A stretch of 64,000 nt of DNA, from the NCBI GenBank assembly GCA_030789695.1, contig CM061130.1, positions 13,197,860 through 13,261,859 on the forward strand, given 5' to 3'. Of the stretch, positions 11,349 through 22,386 are shown piece after piece. The translations under genes were made by a program, and so were the position numbers. The notes beneath the pieces were generated by a model that was not told the DNA's origin, did no database searches, and saw nothing but the letters and a program-made list of their open reading frames with translations. This DNA comes from Scilla litardierei (taxonomy: Eukaryota; Streptophyta; Magnoliopsida; Asparagales; Asparagaceae). Every line of letters begins with the position of its first letter. Within the stretch, counting starts at the first letter, position 1.

Positions 11349-12310
11349 CCCAATTTTGTGAGCATCCCAAAGAGAGACTCTTTTGAATAATTTTCTTGGT
11401 TTTAATTTGAGTTCTAGTTTTCTTTAGGCGAAAGGATTGGAGAGAAGGATCTGAATTTCTTATTCTTGAAGCATGTATTCCAAAATTGGTTTGTCTAAAC
11501 CCTTGCAAGTTGATATTTTTATGCTATATTTCTCTCTAAATTTGATTTTTGTGACGAATTATATTGCACATCTCTATTGTGATTTTCATGATGAATTGTG
11601 AGTAGTCTCTTTGCTCAAGGCAAAGGAATGAACCCTATGTAAGGACCCAGATTATGGGGAAAACACTAGAAGGGGGTTGAATAGTGTTTATGCAATTTAA
11701 AACGATAATTACACCAACTTAAATGCTAACCAACAAAATAGTGCGGATTTAAAAATAAACCCAAAGTGAAACAAATGCTGACGCAATGATGTTTCAAGGG
11801 TTCGGATTACACAAGTCACTTCCCGACGTGTTCCCGGTAATCCTACGTCCCTTCCACCCGGATACCTCCGGATACTCAAGTTAGAACCATAACTTGAGGT
11901 TTCCTTAAAACACACTTGTAGCAACCCTACAAGTGAAATCGAAATACAATCGATTGTCCTTAACTCCCACAACTTGGGAGCAAGCAAACCACTCTCATAA
12001 CCCGAGAGCAAATTCAAATAACGGAAGTTATGAAATATGAAAGCAACACTTACAATCACCTATGCCTTGAAGTAGAACTTGAAGGAGAAGTGTGTTGTGT
12101 GTTGAAGACTCTCTTGGAAGAGAGGAAAAGCCCTTTCTCTTGACTGCACCAAATGCCTAAAAGATATCTCTTTGGTTCTAGGTTGGAGAGCAAGAGATTG
12201 AAGATAGGAACTCTTAGGGCTTTAGGATTTGAGAGCTTTGATCTTGAGAATGGAAGCTTAAAAGATTTTGCAATGGAATGAGTAACATCTCAATGGAACA
12301 GTAGATGCTC

Positions 12311-12320
12311 CTTATATAGG
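12311..12320 (-). promoter_or_regulatory. LTR TATA box, type B
   Basis: The minus strand reads CCTATATAAG, about 75 bp downstream of the palindrome cluster. Confidence 0.6.
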
Positions 12321-12394
12321 TTTCTCAAATCCTCAAAACAGAATTAGCAAAAACCCTTTTGGAATCCGTGAGAAAACTGTCAACGGATAGAATC

Positions 12395-13060
12395 TGCGCT
12401 CGCGACAGTCGACTGTTGAAGAAACTACAGTCGACTGCTGCACAGTCAGATAGGATAGGTGAGAATTCATAACGGTAACTTACCACGTGGGCAGTCGATT
12501 GATGAAGGATAGACAGTCGACTGTTAAAACAACAGGCGACTGTAAATCCTACTACAGGCGACTGGCCGAAGATGGGTAAGTTAGGAGAAGTCTGGAAAAA
12601 CATCTGGGAGAACAGGACAGATGACTGACGAGGAGATAACAGTCGACTGTTAATCAGAACAGATGACTGTAAATCCTTATACAGACGATTGTCAGAACCC
12701 TGAGATTTTCCAGAGAGCTGAGTCAACAAATTGGCTCACAGACAGACGACTGTTGCAGCTTGACAGTCGATTGATCCATTGGACAGTCGACTGTAAATTC
12801 AACATTAGTCGACTGGCCATAAAAGACAGATCAATAGATTTTGGGCAAAAGATAGACAGACGACTTACAGAATATAGTCGACTGTCACTTGGACAGGCGC
12901 CTGTGAATCATTCATGAGTCGCCCGTGGGAATTAAAACAGAGAAGCCCAAAAACTAGACTGTAAAAGTTTATGCATAACAGGCGAATGTAGAACAAAAAG
13001 CATTCGACTGTTTTTAAGACAGTTGACTGTAAAATGTTCAGCAGTCGACTGTTATAAACA
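12395..13060. repeat. GTCGACTG palindrome cluster, type B LTR
   Basis: Many copies of ACAGTCGACTGT and decayed forms (CAGGCGACTG, CAGACGACTG) spaced irregularly over about 665 bp, upstream of the LTR TATA box. Confidence 0.85.
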
Positions 13061-13442
13061 ATACAAGCACAATCAATAAAGAAATGAATTGGAGTCTATG
13101 GACGATTGATTTAATGAAGTCCTAAGACTGAAATGAAGATGTGTGTTCTCCATCAATGTTCTATTTCTAAGCTACATACTAGAAGAGATATAAGAAATTT
13201 ACATTGACGAAAACTCTCTTCTATCCAACGCATGAGCTTGAAATCTTCATGGAGCTTCAATCATCATCTACGATCATCCAATCCATTTCTTTTGCTTTCA
13301 ATGATCTTTGAGTGGCATCCATTGCAAGTAGATCTTCATAATTAACTTAAGCAATGGATTAACTGCAAAATAGGATATTAGTCACAAGTATTTATGTTTG
13401 CTCATCATTAACACTAAATAGGGAGAAAACCAATACTCAACA

Positions 13443-14319
13443 TTCTCCCCCTTTTTGATGATGAAAAACAAACATAAACAAAAAGATAAATAATTGTGCT
13501 TAATGAAAACTTACTCTCCCTATACATAGATGCCAATCAAGTTAGTGAACAAATATTAGGGCATCTATATATCAATTGAAGCAAATGAGTAAGATATGAG
13601 TGAATTTAATTCATGAAATCTAGGATTTAAAATCTATATTCATTGTATCTTACTCCCCCTGAATCTAAGGAAACTTCAATCTTAGATTCAAGTATTATTA
13701 GTACATACTAAACACATTCATTATGAATATGTATGTTTATTTCTCTCCTCTATGGCATTATCCAAAAAGGTGGGAGTAGATAACAACAACAATCGTGATA
13801 ACTAAGAACTATCAACAATCAAGGAGTATAAAGATATATAAAACCAAAAACTCATAAAATCACATCATATTCTTATGTGAATAAAGGAATGAAAGTACAA
13901 TATCAACATTTGATATATATGAAGAGAACATATCGTCTCAAAATACATCACATCACATATAACATGAAAAATCCAATATCAAGTTCAATATTGTTCAAAA
14001 ACAAAAACACATCAGAAGAGAATATATCATTTATGGAGACAATATCACAAACATCACACAGATAAGATAAGCAATTATACTATGTGTGAAACATAAGGCG
14101 AAACTGCAATATCATATATATATATATAAGATATATCACAAGAGTACAAGTCAAATGGACATCAACATGTCCAACAAAATACATCATGATCAAACAAAAA
14201 AAATACATCATGATCTCAAAAATACTAGATCATGATCTCAAAAATACATCATCATATATCATTATACATCATCACCAAATATCCATCATACAAACACCAC
14301 TCAAAAACTAAAAAGAAAT
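13443..14319 (-). other. Internal 3' spacer of type B element
   Basis: Starts with the polypurine-tract complement TTCTCCCCCTTTTTGATG. AT-rich, with a TA microsatellite near 14114. No gene seen. Confidence 0.6.
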
Positions 14320-15807
14320 CTATGAGGGAGTGTCTCCACGAGCAGCAGATGAAGAATCAGGCTCTGGGTCATTAGTGGTATCCTCTGGAGGAGGAGCAGC
14401 AGGAGCACCCTGAGTAGCTGCTACGCTAGGATACACAACGAGATCAGTGATGATGGGAGGAGGAGGCTCACGAGGCTAAGGAGGAACAAAATGTCTCAGA
14501 TGCTCAGGGAAGGGCATTCCCGGATGCTGGAATGATAAGAAAGCCAACTCATATAGACCAGAGACCATCTCAAAAAGAATATCAAGAGAGGATGGAGCAG
14601 AGGTGGATGGCTAGTCTGTAGGAGGAACCGTGGAGGAAGACGGAGCTGAAGTGGATTTCCTCTTCTTTGATGCAGACTGCAGAGCCGAAGAGGACTTCGA
14701 CTTTGCATACGCATCAAGAAGAGGACCAAAAGACACTGGCTCGTAAGGAGACAAGTCAATCCCAAAGTGACGAAAAACAAGCATAAGAAGTCCACCGTAG
14801 GGAATGTGAGAGGAGGAAGAAGTGAACTCGACCTTGTCCATCCTATCAAGGAGGACACCGGCCCAGTTCACGGACATCCTGGAAAAGATCGCGTGCATAC
14901 ACCTCAGTATCTCCTGAGAAGGCTGGTCAGAAGATCCATACATCGGCAGGATGTTGGACTTCACCATGAGGTGAATAGCCCAACCCCTAGCCGAGAACAT
15001 GGACGACCTAACACCAGAAGATAGAGCTGAGGGTATCTCACGGAACATATCCCGGAGGACGGACTGATCAAGCCCATCAATGTCAGAAATGCAAATGTCT
15101 GAAGGAAGAGATCCAGAAGAGGAAATCCTAACTATGGTCCCTAAGAGAGTGGGATCAATGCGAATGGGGGGTCCCCTGGACAACAGTGTCAATGAATCCC
15201 GTGGTCGAATACTCACCGCGAACGTGGTTAGCATAGAAGAGCTTAACCAAAAATGGATAAGCCCGAGGAGATTTGCTCTGAGAGAAGCGAAAAAGATCAG
15301 CCAAACGGGTAGCAGAAAGGATCTCTGAAAGTCTCTCAGCGGTGAAGGCGGGAAAACGATGAAACGCTCTCTAAGAAGTTTGATCCCTATGATAGAGTGA
15401 AACTTTGCCAAGCATAAATCATCTTGACAAATGGGAACAAGGGGATCAGCAGGTGGCACGAGAGGGGTTTCTACTGCAGAACTCGACATCGTAGGTGAAG
15501 GAGGAGCCTCAGCACTAGGCTCATTGATGCGAACACCAATGGGCTTGCGCTGATGCTTGAACATGGGCTCAGTGTCAAAAGAAGAAGACCCAGAAAGAGA
15601 ATAACCCTGCGAAGTAGAATGAGAGGGAGATTCGGCATGTTTGGATCGGGCCTTATAGGGTTTCTTCTTTTTGGTGAAAGAAGACTTAGGAGCCCTAGGT
15701 TTCTTAGAAGCAAGGATCTTTCCCTTTCCCTTAGTCTTGGGAGCCATTGCACAGTCAATTGAACAAGTTGAAAATCGACTAGAGATATGTTCAAAAGGAA
15801 AACACAT
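14320..15807 (-). pseudogene. Env-like ORF of SIRE-like element
   Basis: The frame starts MAPKTKGKGKILASKKPRA, a basic N-terminus, near 15740; an upstream in-frame Met at 15807 is possible. A Ser-rich linker is followed by a folded middle with FRHFGIDLSPYEPVSFGP, a motif typical of the plant post-pol ORF family (putative plant transposon protein). A TAG stands at about 14611, and the same frame continues through a second TAG near 14476 to a stop at 14320-14322. It lies between a palindrome cluster (16074-16353, upstream) and the 3' LTR, where SIRE-like elements keep their env-like gene. I see no clear signal peptide or membrane anchor. Function unknown. Confidence 0.6.
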
Positions 15808-16353
15808 GAGAGATAGAATCGAGAACGAATCAAACCTAGTCGAAAGTCACAAAGACACAACGAAGAAGCAATTGACAGGCGGCGAAGAGGCGGTTAACGA
15901 CGAAGAGATCGACAGTGAAATCGAGCGAAAAGACAAACGGTTTCAATCGGAGGAGAGAGAAAACGTGGGTCGAAATGAACTTTCTCGATGAATACAAGAA
16001 AGGAGAGAATTAATCTAGGCCGTTGGATCAAATAATCAACGGCTCAGATCGAAGCAGTGTACCGCCACAACAGGAGACAGTCGACTGATGAACAGAAGTC
16101 AGTCAACTGGCTGAAGTGACAAGAAATAAGCTTAGGATGACAGACATTCGAATGGTGAGTAACACACAGTCGCCTGTCTGGGAGACATCGACTATCTAAT
16201 ACACATCAGTCGACTGACAGAGAATCAGTAAAACTCATCAAAAAAAGACAGAGAGTACTGGCGAATTTTGACAGAGATGACATGCGCCTGATGACTAAAA
16301 TGCAATCGCCTGTTGAAACAACAGTCGACTGTAAAGTTGTCATCAGTCGTCTG
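15808..16353 (-). other. Env-like upstream region with GTCGACTG palindromes
   Basis: No gene. From about 16074 to 16353 it carries the ACAGTCGACTG motifs also found in LTR types B and C, directly upstream of the env-like ORF. It ends at the start of a type A LTR. Confidence 0.7.
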
Positions 16354-18075
16354 TGTAATGCCCTGATAGCTACTGCACAAGTACTAGATGGGGGTGAATA
16401 GTACTTTAAAATAATCAAGATTAATTATTCCTAATTATCGTGCAAACTCAACCAACAATACGGAATGAAAATATTGACAACAATAAGAGACAAGCGCAAA
16501 CAAGCGATGTAACGGGTTCGGATCCACCCAAGTATCCCCAACGTGTTCCCGGTGATCCTACGTCCCAAACACCCGGATCCCCTCCGGCTACTTGAGTAGA
16601 AACCACTAACCCAAGTTTTGCACTATGAAATTCTTGTAGAAAACCTCTACAAGATCAAATCATACACAAATGAAAATGTGACTCCCACAACCCGGGATCA
16701 CAAACTTCTCTCACAACCGAGAGAAAAACTTAATATCAAATTAAATGAAATATAAAACACTTACCAACAAAATCCTATGCCTTGAGTAAAACTTACGATT
16801 TTAGGGCAAGAAGGATTTTGGGGAAGAGAATGTCACCAAACCCTAGCTCCAAGAAGATGATCAGCGATCGAAGGCTAGGATGGAGTTGGTGACCTTGAAT
16901 CAAGCTCTTGGCTTGAATGGCACACAATCAATGAGAATCTCTCTTAAGGAATAAGAGTGAGGGAGAGATTCTTGTGAAGAGAGGGAGCTTGGAAATAGGA
17001 GTTAAATGCTCTCTCTTTAATTCTCAAAGACTCAATAATATCAGCCTTGAATGTTATGAAGAAGCATCACAAGATTAAATAGGATGGAGAAGAGAGAGAG
17101 GAAAAATTCGTGCATTTAATGCTCCAATGGATCTATTTCTGAAGCAGTCTAATCGGTCTAAGAAGGATCACTGACCGATTAGTTTTGCAACTAGTCGGTC
17201 GGTGATTCTTCTTGGACCGACTAAATGGTTCACAGCCAATAAGATGAATTTTAGGAGTTAGAACTAGTCGGTCTAAGAAGACTTGCCAACCGACTAGTTT
17301 GACAACTAGTCGGTCGGTGAGTGTTCTTTGACCGACTAAGAGTTGAAATACAATAGGCTGAATTCAAAGAGAGCTAGTCGGTCTAAGAACAGATTCCAAC
17401 CGACTAGTTTCACAACTAGTCGGTCGATGAATGTTCTTGGACCGACTAACTGTAAACAGTAGCTCAGGCTGAAAAGTGAAAGCATAACTAGTCGGTCAAA
17501 GAAGGATTCCTAACCGACTAGTTTGACAACTAGTCGGTCGGTGAACCTTCTTGGACCGACTAATTGGTCAACAGTGAAGATGCTGAATTGAGCAAGGAGA
17601 TCTAGTCGGTTCAAGAAGGATTCTTAACCGACTAGATGACAATCTAGTCGGTTGGTCCTTCTTCTTGAATCAACTAAGATGCACCAAAAGCCGCGAAATG
17701 AAGCGAGAAGCTTCGGAAAAGTTTGTATGGGCTTCTACGATAATCCTAGCTCTAATATATGAGCGTTAAGAAGATTATAATGTAAGACCTACTCAAGGCT
17801 TAACATTCTACGAAAAGAAGCTAGAAGACTATAAAAATAAGCTAGACGAATCGTCTTCAAAGCTTCAATCCGAATCTCTTGACTTTAATAATTCTCCTAG
17901 AGCTTCAACGAAGCTTCAAGCACATGATCACGCGCTTTGAGAAGTCTTGAGACGTCGCTTTTGATGTACATAGAATTTTGGCGACGATCTCCATAACTGC
18001 TCTCACAAAGAGTTAGTTCACGATATTTATGTTTGTTCATCATCAAAACCAAATCCGGGGAATCAATATTCAACA
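16354..18075 (-). repeat. SIRE-like LTR, type A
   Basis: TGTAATGCCCTG ... ATTCAACA, 1722 bp, followed by the polypurine complement TTCTCCCGCTTTTTGG. Closely related along its length to 34798-36540. Its palindrome array spans 17149-17677; the TATA-like TATTTAAT (minus) lies near 17074-17083. Confidence 0.88.
17149..17677. repeat. Five-module CTAGTCGGTC array, type A LTR
   Basis: Modules start at 17149, 17264, 17374, 17488 and 17602 (spacing 115, 110, 114, 114). Each module reads TAGTCGGTC - spacer - GACCGACTAG - short loop - CTAGTCGGTCGG - spacer - GACCGACTAA, so each can fold into two hairpins. Confidence 0.9.
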
Positions 18076-19682
18076 TTCTCCCGCTTTTTGGTGATGACAC
18101 ACGAACATAAATAATAATCAATAATAATGATTCAAATGAAATTTACTTACTCCCCCTGCATTGATGACACGTTAATTCCAAATTAAATAATAATCATACG
18201 AAGCAAGCAGATGAGAAAAGAATAAAATGTGAATTCAATTATTGAAATATCAGATTTGAAATCCATTTTTATATCTTAACTCCCCCTGAATCTAACATAT
18301 CAAATTAGATTCACGGTAAATTGCTTTGAATTATCGTTTATCACATCGTCATATTAATTCTCTCCCCCTTTGGCATTAGCAAAAAGAGCGAGAGGAGATC
18401 AACGACAACAACAATGTCTAAAAAATAAAAGCACGAGAGTTGAAGAGTACGACCACGGTCCAAATGACACCAATGTAAAATAACGAATAAAATCAAAGCG
18501 TGCCAATGAGACCATAGTCGAAAATCGAAAAATGAAATCATCAAAACTTAAATCAATTTCACATATTGAGTTATGGAACATACTCTCCAATATCAACATT
18601 CTGAGTGAATTTAGTGCATGGAAAACAATTCTATGTTTTCATAGAAAGAATTCTATTTAATCAATTTAATCTTCGAGCGACGAAATCAACATCAGAGACA
18701 AAAAGAATATAATGTGCACACTGAAGTAAATGGCAATACGATGTATATATATATAAGAACATGGTACAAAAAAAATATACATCCGCCAACACTAATATAA
18801 ACGATCATCAGATCGGAGCACATCATACAACATATGTCTCAACAGACATCAAAACGAATATACATCAAAGTGTATCATCAACACATCCAAAAAAAATCAA
18901 AAATATATAACCACCCAACTATCCTACCCCACTCTCTCACAACAAATATATCATCCAAGTGCACATGGGAGAGTCCTCCAACGCACGCTCAGGAGGCGGA
19001 GGGAGGATCAGCAACAGCACCAGGCGCTGAAGAAGAGGGAGAGAGGAGATATACCCTAGGAGGAGGAGAGTGATCGGCACCGGCTGACGGTGGCCGGAGA
19101 CGGCGGAGCACGGCGGAGGGAGGAGAGGAGACACGGGGTTAGGGTTTTGAGAAGAAGTTACGCACCGATTAGAATTAGTTCTAATCGGTGCGGAGGAGAT
19201 TTAAGTCGAATTGGGATGCCAAAAGACACAACAGCCCCTGTGCAACTAGTCGGCCTAAGTTCAAGTGCTGACCGACTAGAATGCAATCTAGTCGGTCGGC
19301 CAATGAGCTTGGACCGACTAACAGCAAACAGTAACTGAAGTCAAAAATAAGGCATGAGTTAGTCGGTCTGAGTTCATTCACTGACCGACTAGAACTGAAA
19401 CTAGTCGGTCGGCTAATGAACTGGGACCGACTAAAAAGTCCAAAAATTTGAAATATCGAAATTTTGAGTTCTCTCCTAAGAGCACTTGGTCGAAACATTG
19501 AAGTACTCTCATACATCATTAATATACCCCATAAAACATCGAAAATCATAAATACGACGTGCATGAATATATCTAGCATAAATTCCAAAAATCCAACCAT
19601 AAATCCAGAAAATCCCAACACATCTAGCATGAGTATATATAAAGAAAATTATTATCATGCAAGATTATTGAAAATATGAATC
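18076..19682 (-). other. Internal 3' region of chimeric element
   Basis: No intact gene. Contains two polypurine complements (18076-18091 and about 18361-18375), AT-rich DNA and a GC-richer stretch at 18990-19140 where an env-like gene would be expected but is not recognisable. Confidence 0.55.
19240..19437. repeat. Two CTAGTCGGTC modules between pol and 3' LTR
   Basis: Two modules like those of the type A LTR, starting near 19246 and 19358. The corresponding place in the complete element is about 37056-37243. Confidence 0.85.
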
Positions 19683-19900
19683 CTAAATCTCGGATTCATC
19701 CATAATCCCCAATTCTCGACGTAACCGCACAAAGGAGTCTTCCTTGAGTGGTTTCGTGAAAATATCGGCGATTTGCTTCTGGGTTTTGACGTACACTAAA
19801 ATGATGTCCTTTCTGGCAACATGATCATCTAGGAAATGGTGACGGACATCTATGTGTTTTGAACGGGAATGGTGTACCGAATTCTTAGACACGATGTACA
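19683..19900 (-). pseudogene. RNase H C-terminal remnant, SIRE-like pol
   Basis: Encodes the last part of copia RNase H: HSKHIDVRHHFLDDHV, then QIADIFTKPL and a tail RRELGIMDESEI. It is almost identical to the same part of the pol at 37498. Everything upstream (protease, integrase, RT, most of RNase H) is missing, and the frame meets gag sequence at about 19900-19925. It is therefore a deletion remnant or a recombination joint. Confidence 0.85.
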
Positions 19901-19923
19901 TCGTCGCTAAGATCTTCTTCATC

Positions 19924-20376
19924 TTCACTTGGAGCTTCTTGTTGGAACTACTTTTTCCACTTGTAAGACTCCTTCTCACCATGTAGAGCAACCCCCTTTT
20001 TCTTCTCGGGCTTAAGTTGTTGGACCTCTTCCTTATGTTGAAGCAGCAATTCATGAGAGATCTCCAAAGAATGCCAAATTCCATTGGCCAATTTGCACAT
20101 GGAGATACGGTCGAACTCATCCGGAGGGAGGGCACAAAGGAGAACACACATAGCCCTATCATTGACTCTGATCAAGTCCTTCTCCGCTTTAGTTCTCAAG
20201 GCCGCGGGAGAAGTAGGCTCCTCGAAAGGCGACCCTGTGATGTCCCAAATGTCGTGACTCTTCAAGTAGACCATCATCCTGATCTTCCAACTCGGGTAGT
20301 TGGTTCCGTTGAAGAGCGGGGGACGGACGGTAGAATGACCTTCTTAATGAGACGCGGACGTTGCCTTGAATGACAT
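19924..20376 (-). pseudogene. gag N-terminal remnant, SIRE-like
   Basis: Starts MSFKATSASH at 20376, with a TAA ten codons in, then GHSTVRPPLFNGTNYPSWK, the standard N-terminal motif of copia gag (UBN2/DUF4219 type). It continues to about ISHELLLQHKEE. No zinc knuckle is present. Its sequence differs clearly from the gag at 42893, for example DIWDITGSPFEE in place of ASLWRATTKECV, so it comes from another family, in line with the unlike 5' LTR. Confidence 0.8.
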
Positions 20377-20398
20377 AGTTGCAGTGTGCTATAACCTC

Positions 20399-20410
20399 GC
20401 TCTGATACCA
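20399..20410 (-). promoter_or_regulatory. Primer-binding site, initiator Met tRNA
   Basis: The minus strand reads TGGTATCAGAGC two bases inside the 5' LTR end, complementary to the 3' end of plant initiator-Met tRNA. Confidence 0.92.
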
Positions 20411-20412
20411 AT

Positions 20413-22210
20413 TGTAGGGATCGTCTAACCCTTGCAATACTAACAACACACACTAGATGGGGGTGAATAGTGTAATGGCAATAAAATTGTCCAATTAAAA
20501 TTTAACTTGCAAATGCGGAATTATAAATGCAAGAGGAATTAAAAGGCACAATCAATCTAAACGCAAACACAAAGTTTTACCCTGGTTCCCCAAACTTGGG
20601 TACATCCAGCCACACCAATATTCATTATATTCCCACACAGAGAAGTGAATACAAATCTCACAAGGAGATACCCCACAAAGAGGATTTATGCCCTACACAA
20701 GGACCCAACCAATCCTACACGAGGATCAAGACTCCCACACAGAGAATCACTAACTCTCACTCAGAGAATTAGGGTTAGTCCTACATTAGGACACTAAACT
20801 CCCACAAAGAGAGTTACTCCCACAAAGTGAGTATCCTTAGTCCCACAAAGAGACAACCTCCCACAAAGAGAGAATCCTAATAAGAGAAATAGGAAAATAC
20901 AATTACACCAAGTAAAATAAATACTCTTACATATGCCTTGAGATGCTTACTCATGAATGGATGTAAGGCATGGAAGAGGATCTCCAAGTGTTGAGATATG
21001 CTAGAGAGCACTTGGATGATTTCCCTTGAGCTGGACTTCAATGCATGAAGAAAGATGAGTGCTCAAAAGAGGGAAATGAGGGAGCTTGAGAGTTGCTTAT
21101 TGATCTCTTGAGATTTTCTATAGAGTCAAGAGTTATCAAGTGTTGTCAAGAGTTCTCAAGTGAAGGCAGCACACTCATATATATAGGAATCCTATATCAA
21201 GCCCAAAAACCCAAGGAAACAGCCAACGAAAGAATTCTGCAACGGCTAGAAACTGGGTGAAAACGACAGGAACAGTCGACTGTTGATCAAAAGACAGTCG
21301 ACTGATCAACGGCTAGAAAATATCCAACGGCTATAATCTGAGCCAGGACAGTCGACTGAAGAAGACATTACAGTCGACTGAGAACAGGACATGTGCATGT
21401 TCATTCTTCAACTGCTGCAGGGGATGGATCGAAACAGAGAGCTGCACTCTTTCTCCAATTCTTCGCACAGGCGACTGATGTTAATACTACAGTCGACTGT
21501 CAAATAGTCAGGCGACTATATATTCTTCATCAGTCGTCTGCAAAATAAGATGGAGAAAAGACAGAGAGATGCAGAGAATGCACTTACGCTAGACAGGCGA
21601 CTGCTGGCCAATTTCCAGGCGACTGTAAGTATACATGCGACTGTGAACTGATCGACAGACGACTGTGCGTAAAGCTCAAGTTTGAGTCAATTGAAGTGAT
21701 GACTTGAGCTGTGCATATCAGGCAGATGTAGAAGGATCTACAGGCGACTGGAAATCACCCAGTCGACTGATGAAAAGCCAGAGACTCCAAATGAGTCTTT
21801 GGACAGAGTGAACCTATTAGGTTGGATTCTATGATAATCCTAAGGCTCACTAGGATGGTTAAATGCATATGCAAGATAAGTAAACCATCTAACAAGGCAT
21901 TACAATACCCTAGACTCAAAAGAGAGAGAAAGCAATAAAGTAAATTACATGGATTACAATGCTTTCATGAGAGTCTAAGTCTTCAATCTCAATGCCTTGA
22001 TTGCTCTCCACCTTGTCCAAGCTTTGGCACTCCTTGAGTCCAAACTTTGGCCCTTCCTCACATGATGTCCATCCTTACACCAAGTGATTAGTCTCCAAGA
22101 AAGATATTCTTGAAATAAACTGAAAGACTAAAACATGAGAGTCATTAGCAACAACATAATGTTGTGATCATCATCAAAATAAGATTGGTATAAAACACCA
22201 ATATTCAACA
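20413..22210 (-). repeat. SIRE-like LTR, type C
   Basis: TGTAGGGATCGTC ... ATTCAACA, 1798 bp, next to the primer-binding site, so it is a 5' LTR. Many CCCACAAAGAG-like short repeats lie at 20630-20900. The GTCGACTG palindromes at 21268-21770 lie upstream of minus-strand TATA CTATATATAT near 21174-21184. Confidence 0.87.
21268..21770. repeat. GTCGACTG palindrome cluster, type C LTR
   Basis: ACAGTCGACTG and decayed forms, about fifteen over 500 bp. Same motif as type B although the two LTR backbones differ. Confidence 0.85.
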
Positions 22211-22386
22211 GTTTTATCATGTATTTAAAATAAATCTAATTGAGTTAGAACTTTGGCCCATAGGTAAGTTTTATGTCATTAGATTCACATTTTGTATGTT
22301 TTACATTGGTAACACATATTTTGGTTTGTTAAGTCTCAAAAATATTGAATTGAGTATGTAGTTTAAATTTTGCAGCATCCCAATCT

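Larger units (their letters stand above)
3330..11637 (+). mobile_element. Non-autonomous Athila-like Ty3/gypsy element
   Basis: Order on the plus strand: gag tail, aspartic protease remnant, no reverse transcriptase or integrase, the conserved post-pol box (about 5069-5098), palindrome cluster, env-like ORF, purine-rich CTTGGGGGA boxes and a 3' LTR from 10655 that is cut at 11637 by a SIRE-like LTR. The 5' LTR, primer-binding site and gag N-terminus are missing because another LTR lies at 3329. A hAT MITE interrupts the env-like gene. The RT-integrase deletion makes it dependent on a relative. Confidence 0.85.
10655..11637 (+). repeat. 3' LTR of Athila-like element, truncated
   Basis: Starts TGATAGGCTCATATTTTAC, shares layout and several short blocks with the solo LTR at 816-2567, and carries palindromes at about 10958-11255 followed by TATAAATA (11341-11348). 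It ends abruptly at 11637, where a SIRE-like LTR begins TGTAAGG; the lost U5 end is not found after that insertion. Confidence 0.85.
11638..13442 (-). repeat. SIRE-like LTR, type B
   Basis: On the plus strand it runs TGTAAGGACCC ... ACTCAACA (1805 bp) and is followed by TTCTCCCCCTTTTTG, the complement of a polypurine tract, so it is the 3' LTR of a minus-strand element. Its R/U5-like part (GGGTTCGGAT, TGTTCCCGGTAATCCTACG) resembles type A LTRs, but its palindromes are GTCGACTG-type. The minus-strand TATA box is near 12311-12320. No matching 5' LTR is present. Confidence 0.85.
16354..22210 (-). mobile_element. Chimeric SIRE-like element with unlike LTRs
   Basis: The 3' LTR (16354-18075) is type A, starting TGTAATGCCC; the 5' LTR (20413-22210) is type C, starting TGTAGGGATCG, and the two do not align beyond a few short boxes. 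The interior has a polypurine complement, type A palindromes, the C-terminus of RNase H, then directly a gag N-terminal segment and an intact primer-binding site. Flanks GTCTG (16349-16353) and GTTTT (22211-22215) do not match. This fits recombination between two elements rather than insertion as one. Confidence 0.7.

Noticed and set aside
14767..15328. Plus-strand frames over the env-like gene
   Set aside because: Antisense to the minus-strand env-like frame, which has the family motif.
20399..20410. tRNA gene from the TGGTATCAGAGC match
   Set aside because: Only the primer-binding segment is present; there is no cloverleaf or A/B box. The same holds at 42903.
11638..22210. One single SIRE-like element from LTR type B to LTR type C
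   Set aside because: The end LTRs differ in backbone, flanks CCCTA and GTTTT do not match, and a third, type A LTR with its own polypurine tract lies between.
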